A DNA stretch of 64,000 nucleotides, taken from contig NC_133569.1 of NCBI RefSeq assembly GCF_048773025.1, forward strand, positions 2,356,001 through 2,420,000, written 5' to 3'. Under the pieces are notes generated by a model. The model ran no database searches and was not told the DNA's origin. It saw only the letters and a list, made by a program, of their open reading frames with translations. A program made the position numbers and the translations under genes. Below are positions 26,286 through 35,540 of the stretch, piece by piece; position 1 is the stretch's first letter, and every line of letters starts with the position of its first letter. Source of the DNA: Camelus bactrianus. Lineage: Eukaryota; Chordata; Mammalia; Artiodactyla; Camelidae.

Positions 26286-28838
26286 GTTCCCTTTGTGCTA
26301 GATGAAAGAACGTCTCTCCACATGCTCAGTTCTGAGAGATAAGTGTGTGTGAAAGCCGTCCTTCACCTAGCTGGTTGGGAACACTAAATTTCTCTACAGT
26401 TGCAAACTCCACTCCATACATATATATGGGGAGGTTCTAGCTCCAACTCGGTTTTACAGTGAAAACTGCAGGAACTTCACTCGGCACTAGGAAACAGACC
26501 AAGATACCAGAGTAAAAGTTTCTCCTGCAAACCTTTCCATTTGTGCTAGATGAACGAACGTCTCTCCACATGCTCAGTTCTGAGAGATATGTGTGTGTGA
26601 AAGCCGTCCTTCACATAACTTGTTGGGAACACAAAGTTTCTCTTCAGTAGCAAACACCACTCCATAAATATATATTGGGAGGTACTAGCTCCAACTCGGT
26701 TTTACAGTGAAAACTGCAGGAACATCAAACCGGCACTAGGAAACAGAACAAGATACCAGAGTAAAAGTTTCTCCTGCAACCCGTTCCCTTTGTGCTAGGT
26801 GAACGAACGTCTCTCCACAAGCTCAGTTCTGAGAGATAATTGTGTGTGAAAGCCGTCCTTCATCTAGCTTGTTGGGAACACAAAGTTTCTCTTAAGTTGC
26901 AAACTCCACTCCATACATATATATGGGGATGTACTAGCTCCAACTCGGTTTTACAGTGAAAACTGCAGGAACTTGAAACCGGCACTGGGAAGCAGACCGA
27001 GAAACCAGAGTAAAAGATTCTCCTGCAACCCGTTCCCTTTGTGCTAGATGACCGAACGTCTCTTCACATGCTCAGTTCTGAGAGATAAGTATGTGTGAAA
27101 TCCGTCCTTCAACTAGCTTGTTGGGAACACAAAGTTTCTCTTCAGTTGCAAACTCCACTCCATACATATATATGGGGAGGTACTAGCTCCAACTCGGTTT
27201 TACAGTGAAAACTCAAAGAACATCAAACCGGCACTAGGAAACAGACCGAGAATCCAGAGTAATAGTTTCTCCTGCAACCCGTTTCATTTGTGCTACTTTA
27301 ACGAACGTCTCTCCACATGCTCAGTTCTGAGAGATAAGTGTGTGTGAAAGCCGTACTTCACCTAGCTTGTTGGGAACACAAAGTTTCTCTTCAGTTGTAA
27401 ACTCCACTCCATACATATATATGGGGAGGTAAAAGCTCCAACTCTGTTTTACAGTGAAAACTGCGGGAACTTCAAACCGGCACTAGGAAACAGACCGAGA
27501 AACCAGAGTAATAGTTTCTCGTGCAACCAGTTCCCTATGTGCTAGATGAACGAACGTCTCTCCACATGCTCAGTTCTGAGAGATATGTGTGCGTGATAGC
27601 CGTCCTTCACCTAGCTTGTTGGGAACACATAGTTTCTCTTCAGTTGCAAACTCCACTCCATATATATATAGGGGGTTTTACTAGCTCCAACTCGGATTTA
27701 CAGTGAAAAATGAAGGAACTTCAAACCGGCACTAGGAAACAGACCGAGAAACCACAGTAATATTTTAACATACAACCCGTTCCCTTTGTGCTAGATGAAC
27801 GAACGTCTCTCCAAATGCTCAGTTCTGGGAGATAAGTTTGTGTGAAAGCCGTCCTTCACCTAGCTTGTTGGGAACACAAATTTCTCTTCAGTTGCAAACT
27901 CCACTCCATACATATATATGGGGAGGTACTAGCTCCAACTCGATTTTACAGTGAAAACTGCAGGAACTTCAAACCGGCACTAGGAAACAGACCGAGATAC
28001 CAGAGTAAAAGTTTCCCTGCAACCCGTTCCCTTTGTGCTAGATGAACGAACGTCTATCCACATGCTCAGTTCTGAGAGATAAGTGTGTGTGAAAGCCGTC
28101 CTTCACATAGCTTGTTGGGAACACAAAGATTCTCTTCAGTTGCAAACTCCACTGCATATATATATATGGGGAGGTACTAGCTCCAACTCGGATTTACAGT
28201 GAAAACTGCAGGAACTTCAAACCGGCACTAGGAAACAGACCGAGAAACCAGAGAAATAGTTCATCCTACAACCCATTCCCTTTGTGCTAGATGAACGAAC
28301 ATCTCTCCACATGCTCTTTTCTGAGAGATAAGTGTGTGTGAAAGCCGTCCTTCACCTAGCTTGTTGGGAAAACAAAGTTTCTCTACAGTTGCAAACTCCA
28401 CTCCGTAAATATATATGGGGAGGTACTAGCTCCAACTCGGTTTTACAGTGAAAACTGCAGGAACTTCAAACCGGCATAGGAAACAGACCGAGATACCAGA
28501 GTAAAAGTTTCTCCTGCAACCCGTTCCCTTTGTGCTTGATGATCGAACGTCTCTCCACATGCTCAGTTCTGAGAGATAAGTGTGTGTGAAAGCCGTCCTT
28601 CACCTAGCTTGTTTGGAACACTAAATTTCTCTACAGTTGCAAACTCCACTCCATACATATATATGGGGATGTACTAGCTCCAACTCGATTTTACAGTGAA
28701 AACTGCAGGAACTTCAAACCTGCACTAGGAAACAGACCGAGATACCAGAGTAAAAGTTTCTCCTGCAACCCCTTCCCTTTGTGCTAGATGAACGAACGTC
28801 TCTCCACATGCTCAGTTCTCAGAGATAAGTGTGTGTGA
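26286..28838 (+). repeat. 2735-bp tandem duplication, copy 2 (slightly short)
   Basis: Over about 2.55 kb I found one clear substitution against copy 1 (GCTCTTTTCTG at about 28314 versus GCTCTGTTCTG at about 25579). The match stops at about 28.84 kb, where copy 1 has GCCGTCATTC and this copy has GCCATTCTTC. Such identity inside an array whose neighbouring monomers differ at many positions means a very recent event. Confidence 0.92.
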
Positions 28839-29427
28839 AAGCCATTCTTCACCTAGCTTGTTGGGAACACAAAGTTTCTCTTCAGTTGCAAACTCCACTC
28901 CATACATATATATGGGGAGGTACTAGCTTCAACTCGGTTTTACAGTGAAAACTGCAGGAACTTCAAACCGGCACTAGGAAACAGACCGAGAAACCAGAGT
29001 AATAGTTTCTCATGCAACCCGTCCGTTTGTGCTAGATGAACGAACGTCTCTCCACTTGCTCAGATCTGAGAGATAAGTGTGTGGAAGCCATCCTTCACCT
29101 AGCTTGTTGGGAACACAAAGTTTCTCTTCAGTTGCAAACTCCACTCCATACATATATATGGGGAGGTACAAGCTCCAACTCGGATTTACTGTGAAAAATG
29201 AAGGAACTTCAAACCGGCACTAGGAAACAGACCGAGAAACCACAGTAATATTTTATCATACAACCCGTTCCCTTTGTGCTAGATGAACGAACGTCTCTCC
29301 AAATGCTCAGTTCTGAGAGATAAGTGTGTGTGAAAGCCGTCCTTCACCTAGCTTGTTGGGAACACAAATTTCTCTTCAGTTGCAAACTGCACTCCATACA
29401 TATATATGGGGAAGTATTGGCTCCAAA
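28839..29427 (+). repeat. Transitional monomers at the domain boundary
   Basis: Just over two monomers: one with GCCATTCTTC, AGCTTCAACTCGG and ACCCGTCCGTTTG, one with GTGTGGAAGCC (two bases short in the GT tract) and TTTATCATACAACC, and the start of the 29324 monomer. A similar trio is at about 30566-31310, offset 1737-1739 bp (7 monomers). Confidence 0.75.
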
Positions 29428-32400
29428 TCGGTTTTACAGTGAAAACTGCAGGAACTTCAAAACGGCACTAGGAAACAGACCAACATACCAGTGTAAAAGT
29501 TTCTCCTGCAACCCCTTCCCTTTGTGCTAGATGAACGAACGACTCTCCACATGCTCAGTTCTGAGAGATAAGTGTGTGTGAAAGCCGTCCTTCACCTAGC
29601 TTGTTGAGAACACAAAGTTTCTCTTCAGTTGCAAACTCCACTCCATACATATATATGGGGAGGTACTAGCTCCAACTCGGTTTTAGAGTGAAAACTGCAG
29701 GAAGTTCAAACCGGCACTAGGAAACAGACCGAGAAACCAGAGTAAAAGTTTCTACTGCAACCCGTTCCCTTTGTGCTAGATGAACGAACGTCTCTCCACA
29801 TGCTCAGTTCTGAGAGAAAACTGTGTGTGAAACTCGTCCTTCATCTAGCTTGTTGGGAACACAAAGTTTCCCTTCAGTTGCAATTTCCACTCCATACATA
29901 TATATGGGGTGCTACTAGCTCCATCACGGTTTTACAGTGAAATCTGCAGGAACTTCAAAACGGCACTAGGAAACAGACCGAGATACCAGAGTAAACGTTT
30001 CTCCTGCAAACCGTTCCCTTTGTGCTAGATGAACGAACGTCTCTCCACATGCTCAGTTCTGAGAGATAAGTGTGTGTGAAAGCCGTCCGTCACCATGCTT
30101 GTTGGGAACACAAAGTTTCTCTTCAGTTGCAACCTCCACTCCATACATATATATGGGTAGGCACTAGCTCCAATTCGGTTTTACAGTGAAAATGCTGGAA
30201 CTTCAAACCGGCACTAGGAAACAGACTGAGAAACCAGAGTAAATGTTTCTCCTGCAACACGTTCCCTTTGTTCTAGATGAACGAACGTCTCTCCACATGC
30301 TCAGTTCTGAGAGAAAATTGTGAGTGAAACTCGTCTTTCATCTAGCTTGTTGGGAACACAAAGTTTCTCTTCAGTTGCATACTCCACTCCATACATATAT
30401 ATGGGGAGGTACTAGCTCCAACTCGGTTTTACAGTGAAAACTGCAGGAAATTCAAACCGGCACTAGGAAACAGACCGAGATACCAGAGTAAAGTTTCTCC
30501 TGCAATCCGTTCCGTTTGTGCTAGATGAACGAACGTCTCTCCACATGCTCAGTTCTGAGAGATAAGTGTGTGTGAAAGCCATTCTTCACATAGCTTGTTG
30601 GGAACACAAAGTTTCTCTTCAGTTGCAAACTCCACTCCATACATATATATGGGGAGGTACAAGCTTCAACTCGGTTTTACAGTGAAAACTGCAGGAACTT
30701 CAAACCGGCACTAGGAAACAGACCGAGAAACCAGAGTAATAGTTTCTCATGCAACCCGTCCGTTTGTGCTAGATGAACGAACGTCTCTCCACTTGCTCAG
30801 TTCTGAGAGATAAGTGTGTGTGAAAGCCATCCTTCACATAGCTTGTTGGGAACACAAAGTTTCTCTTCAGTTGCAAACTCCACTCCATACATATATATGG
30901 GGAGGTACTAGCTCCAACTCGGATTTACAGTGAAAAATGAAGGAACTTCAAACCGGCACTAGGAAACAGACCGAGAAACCACAGTAATATTTTATCATAC
31001 AATCCGTTTCCTTTGTGCTAGATGAACGAACGTCTCTCCAAATGCTCAGTTCTGAGAGATAAGTGTGTGGGAAAGCCGTCCTTCACCTAGCTTTTTGGGA
31101 GCACAAATTTCTCTTCAGTTGCAAACTGCACTCCATACATATATATGGGGAGGTACTAGCTCCAACTCGGTTTTACAGTGAAAACTGCAGGAACTTCAAA
31201 CCGGCACTAGGAAACAGACCGAGATACCAGAGTAAAAGTTTCCCCTGCAACCCGTTCCCTATGTGCTAGATGAACGAACGTCTCTCCACATGCTCAGTTC
31301 TGAGAGATAAGTGTGTGTGAATGCCGTCCTTCACATAGCTTGTTGGGAACACAAAGATTCTCTTCAGTTGCAAACTCCACTCCATATATATATATGGGGA
31401 GGTACTAGCTCCAACTCGGTTTTACAGTGAAAACTGCAGGAACTTCAAACCGGCACTAGGAAACAGACCGAGAAACCAGAGAAATAGTTCATTCAACAAC
31501 CCGTTCCCTTTGTGCTAGATGAACGATCGTCTCTCCACATGCTCTGTTCTGAGAGATAAGTGTGTGTGAAAGCCGTCATTCACCTAGCTTTTTGGGAACA
31601 CAAAGTTTCTCTTCAGTTGCAAACTCCACTCCATACATATATATTGGGAGGTACTAGTTAAAACTCGGTTTTACAGTGAAAACTGCAGGAACTTCAAAAC
31701 GGCACTAGGAAACAGACCAAGATACCAGTGTAAAAGTTTCTCCTGCAACCCGTTCCTTTTGTGCTAGATGAACGAACGTCTCTCCACATGCTCAGTTCTG
31801 AGAGATAAGTGTGTGTGAAAGCCGTCCTTCACCTAGCTTGTTGGGAACACAAATTTTCTCTTCAGTTGCAAACTCCACTCAGTACATATATATGTGGAGG
31901 TACAAGCTCCAACACAGTTTTACAGTGAAAACTGCAGGAACTTCAAACCGGCACTAGGAAACAGACCGAGAAACCAGAGTAAAAGTTTCCCCTGCAACCC
32001 GTTCCATTTGTGCTAGATGAACGAACGTCTCTCCACATGCTCAGTTCTGAGAGATAAGTGTGTGTGAAAGCCGTCCTTCACCTAGCTTGTTGGGAACACA
32101 AAGTTTCTCTTCAGTTGCAAACTCCACTCCATGCATATATATGGGGAGGTACTAGCTCCAACTCGGTTTTACAGTGTAAACTGCAGGAAGTTCAAACCGG
32201 CACTAGGAAACAGACCGAGAAACCAGAGTAAAAGTTTCTACTGCAACCCGTTCCATTTGTGCTAGATGAACGAACGTCTCTCCACATGCTCAGTTTTGAG
32301 AGATATGTGTGTGTGAAAGCCGTCCTTCACCTAGCTTGTTGGGAACACAAAGTTTCTCTTCAGTAGCAAACTCAAATCCATACATATATATTGGGATGTA

Positions 32401-32879
32401 CTAGCTCCAACTCGGTTTTACAGTGAAAACTGCAGGAACTTCAAACCGGCACTAGGAAACAGACCGAGAAACCAGAGTAATAGTTTCCCTGCATGCCGTT
32501 TCCTTTGTGCTAGATGAACGAACGTCTCTCCACATGTTCAGTTCTGAGAGATAAGTGTGTGTGAAAGCCGTCCTTCACCTAGCTTGTTGGGAACACAAAG
32601 TCTCTCTTCAGTAGCAAACTCCAATCCATACATATATATGGGGAGGTACTAGCTCCAACTCGGTTTTACAGTGAAAACTGCAGGAACTTCAAACCGGCAC
32701 TAGGAAACAGACCGAGATACCAGAGTAAAAGTTTCTCCTGCAATCCGTTCCCTTTGTGCTAGATGAACGAACGTCTCTCCACATGCTCAGTTCTGAGAGA
32801 TAAGTGTGTGTGAAAGCCGTCCTTCACCTAGCTTGTAGGGAACACAAAGTTTCTCTTCAGTTGCAAACTCCACTCCATA

Positions 32880-32889
32880 CATATATATG
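32880..32889. other. CATATATATG palindrome, AT-rich core of the monomer
   Basis: A perfect 10-bp self-complementary alternating pyrimidine-purine tract, shown here in the reference monomer and present with small changes in nearly every copy. Common variants are a TATATATATATG form (for example near 31384 and 34622), a TTTATATGG form in p-type monomers (3804, 15240, 18469) and CATATTTAAGG in x-type monomers (5797, 10520, 16231). It is the only strongly AT-alternating segment of the monomer. It is therefore the likeliest place for easy melting or cruciform extrusion, which is an inference. Confidence 0.85.
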
Positions 32890-32911
32890 GGGAGGTACTA
32901 GCTCCAACTCG

Positions 32912-32927
32912 GTTTTACAGTGAAAAC
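32912..32927. other. Short inverted repeat GTTTT-ACAGTG-AAAAC
   Basis: A 5-bp inverted repeat with a 6-bp spacer, shown in the reference monomer. It is kept in most copies. Changes usually fall in the spacer (ACCGTG at about 35155, ACAGAG in HOR monomer 10, ACATTG in e-type monomers). The stem is short, so a structural role is only possible, not shown. Confidence 0.6.
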
Positions 32928-33034
32928 TGCAGGAACTTCAAACCGGCACTAGGAAAAAGACCGAGATACCATAGTAAAAGTTTCTCCTGCAAACCGTTCC
33001 CTTTTTGCTAGATGAACGATCGTCTCTCCACATG

Positions 33035-33046
33035 CTCAGTTCTGAG
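33035..33046. other. CTCAG-TT-CTGAG dyad at monomer end
   Basis: A perfect 5-bp inverted repeat with a 2-bp centre lies just before the GTGTGTGTG tract. It is among the best preserved parts of the monomer across the window. Occasional variants are CTCATTTCTGAG in HOR monomer 11 and CTCTGTTCTGAG in p-type monomers. Both abolish one arm pair and are themselves inherited within their variant class. Confidence 0.65.
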
Positions 33047-33798
33047 AGATAAGTGTGTGTGAAAGACGTCCTTCACCTAGCTTGTTGGGAACACAAATTT
33101 TCTCTTCAGTTGCAAACTCCACTCAGTACATATATATGTGGAGGTACAAGCTCCAACACAGTTTTACAGTGAAAACTGCAGGAACTTCAAACCGGCACTA
33201 GGAAACAGACCGAGAAACCAGAGTAAAAGTTTCCCCTGCAACCCGTTCCATTTGTGCTAGATGAACGAACGTCTCTCCACATGCTCAGTTCTGAGAGATA
33301 AGTGTGTGTGAAAGCCGTCCTTCACCTAGCTTGTTGGGAACACAAAGTTTCTCTTCAGTTGCAATTTCCACTCCATACATATATATGGGGAGCTACTACC
33401 TCCAACTCTGTTTTACAGTGAAATCTGCAGGAAATTCAAACCGGCACTAGGAAACAGACCGAGATACCAGAGTAAAAGTTTCTCCTGCAAACCGTTCCCT
33501 TTGTGCTAGATGAACGAACGTCTCTCCACATGCTCAGTTCTGAGAGGTAAGTGTGTGTGAATGCCGTCCTTCACCTAGCTTGTTGGGAACACAAAGTTTC
33601 TCTTCATTTGCAACTCCACTCCATACATATATATGGGGAAATAGTAGCTCCAACTCGGTTTTACAGTGAATACTGCAGGAACTTCAAACCGGCACTAGGA
33701 AACAGACCGAGATACCAGAGTAAAAGTTTCTCCTGCAACCAGTTCCCTTTGTGCTAGATGAACGAACGTCTCTCCACATGCTCAGTTCTGAGAGATAA

Positions 33799-35540
33799 GT
33801 GTGTGTGAAAACAGTCCTTCACCTACCTTGTTGGGAACACATAGTTTCTCTTCAGTTGTAAACTCCACTCCATACATATATATGGGGAGCTCCTAGCTCC
33901 AACTCGGTTTTACAGTGAAAACTGCAGGAAAATCAAACCGGCACTTGGAAAAAGACCGAGAGACCTGAGTAAAAGTTTCCACTTCAACACGTTCCCTTTG
34001 TTCTAGATGAACGAACGTCTCTCCAAATGCTCAGTTCTGAGAGATAATTGTGTGTGAAAGCCGCCCTTCACCTAGCTTGTTGGGAACACAAAGTGTCTCT
34101 TCAGTTGCAATTTCCACTCCATACATATGTAAGGGGAGCTACTAGCTCCCACTCGGTTTTACAGTGAAATCTGCAGGAACTTCAAACCGGCACTAGGAAA
34201 CAGACCGAGATACCAGAGTAAACGTTTCTCCTGCAAACCTTTCCCTTTGTGCTAGATGAACGAACGTCTCTCCACATGCTCAGTTCTGAGAGATAAGTGT
34301 GTGTGAAAGCCGTCCTTCACCTAGCTTGTTGGGAACACAAAGTTTCTCTTCAGTTCCAAACTCCACTCCATACATATATATGGGGAGGTACTAGCTCCAA
34401 CTCGGTTTTACAGTGAAAACTGCAGGAAATTCAAACCGGCACTAGGAAACAGACCGAGAAACCAGAGTAAAAGTTTCTCCTGCAAAACTTTCCCTTTGTG
34501 CTAGATGAACGAACGTCTCTCCACATGCTCAGTTCTGAGAGATAAGTGTGTGTGAATGCCGTCCTTCACCTAGCTTGTTGGGAACACAAAGTTTCTCTTC
34601 AGTTGCAAACTCCACTCCATATATATATATGGGGAAGTACTAGCTCCAACTCGGTTTTACAGTGAATACTGCAGGAACTTCAAACCGGCACTAGGAAACA
34701 GACCGAGATAAAAGAGTAAAAGTTTCTCCTGCAAACCGTTCCCTTTGTGCAAGATGAACGAACGTCTCTCCACATGCTCAGTTCTGAGAGATAATTGTGT
34801 GTGAAAGCCGTCCTTCAACTAGCTTGTTGGGAACACAAAGTTTCTCTTCAGTTTCAATTTCACTCCATACATATATATGGGGAGGTATTAGCTCCAACTA
34901 GGTTTTACAGAGAAAACTGCAGGAACATCAAACCGGCAGTAGGAAACAGACTGAGAAACCAGAGTAAAAGTTTCTCCTGCAACCCGTTCCCTTTGTTCTA
35001 GAAGAAAGAACGTCTCTCCACATGCTCAGTTCTGAGAGATAAATTTGTGTGAAAGCCGTCTTTCATTTAGCTTGTTGGGAACACAAAGTTTCTCTTCAGT
35101 TGCAAACTACATTCCATACATATATATGGGGAGGTACTAGCTCCAACTCGGTTTTACCGTGAAAACTGCAGTAACTTCAAACCGGCTCTAGGAAACAGAC
35201 CGAGAAACCAGAGAAAAAGTTTCCCCTGCAACCCGTTCCCTTTGTGCTAGATGAACGAACGTCTCTCCACATGCTCATTTCTGAGAGATAAGTGTGTGTG
35301 AAAGCCGTCCTTCACCTAGCTTGTTGGGAACACAAAGTTTCTCTTCATTTGTAAACTCCACTCCTTACATATATATAGGGAGGTACTAGCTCCAACTCGG
35401 TTTTACAGTGAAAACTGCAGGAACTTCAAACCGGCACTAGGAAACAGACCGAGAAACCAGAATAATAATTTCTCCTGCAAACCGTTCCCTTTGTGCTAGA
35501 TGAACGAACGTCTCTCCACATGCTCAGTTCTGACAGATAA
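33799..35540 (+). repeat. 12-mer HOR, first partial copy: monomers 6-12
   Basis: First recognisable right-domain HOR piece, seven monomers. 6 has AAAACAGTCC, CACATAG and CCACTTCAACACG; 7 has TTGCAATTTCC and GTGAAATCTGC; 8 has AGTTCCAAAC and GGAAATTC; 9 has GAATGCCGTCC and GAATACTGC; 10 has TTCAACTAGC, TACAGAGAAAAC and TTCTAGAAGAAAG; 11 has AAATTTGTGTG, CTACATTCC and CTCATTTCTG; 12 has CTTCATTTGTAAAC, CCTTACATATATATAGG and AATAATTTC. Confidence 0.88.

Larger units (their letters stand above)
32804..33052 (+). repeat. Near-consensus 249-bp monomer (reference copy)
   Basis: This copy is close to the majority base at most positions, so it can stand for the monomer. It carries GTGTGTGTG, the CTAGCTTGT block (here CTAGCTTGTAGGG, a private change), AAAGTTTCTC, the CATATATATG core, GGGGAGGTACTAGCTCC, GTTTTACAGTGAAAAC, CCGGCACTAGG, a second AAAGTTTCTC and the CTCAG-TT-CTGAG dyad. 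Private changes include GAAAAAGACC and CTTTTTGCTAG. Composition is mildly AT-rich, with the AT concentrated in one CATATATATG tract. Four CTAG tetramers are spaced around the unit. Confidence 0.9.
29428..33798 (+). repeat. Transitional monomers between left and right HOR domains (copy A)
   Basis: About 17.5 monomers that fit neither the a-z order nor the 12-mer. Some carry left-domain marks (TTTATCATACAATCC at about 30990, GTTCATTCAAC at about 31490). Others carry GAAACTCGTC with GAGAAAACTG (about 29818) or GAGAAAATTG (about 30313). A monomer with AATTTTCTC, CAGTACATATATATGTGG and CCAACACAG occurs twice, at 31809 and 33053, five monomers apart. Several copies (32555, 32804) are near consensus. 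Types 7-like and 9-like appear at about 33302 and 33551, leading into the right domain. Confidence 0.75.

Noticed and set aside
29324-29530. A family of 68-codon open frames starting MCVKAVLHLACWEHK-like, repeated dozens of times on the + strand
   Set aside because: They start at GTG inside the GT tract, not at ATG, and all stop at the TAG of TGTGCTAG. Monomer length varies between 246 and 250 bp and frames are lost by 1-base indels in sister copies. There is no upstream signal, domain or codon-level conservation. They are shadows of the satellite.
32880-32889. TATATATA as a promoter TATA box in every monomer
   Set aside because: It is part of a palindromic AT tract with no downstream gene. 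The sequence gives no other promoter element to support it.
32804-33052. CENP-B box (TTCGNNNNANNCGGG) on either strand of the monomer
   Set aside because: The nearest stretches, CTTCAAACCGGCAC and the reverse of CCCGTTCCCTTTGTG, miss several of the essential bases.
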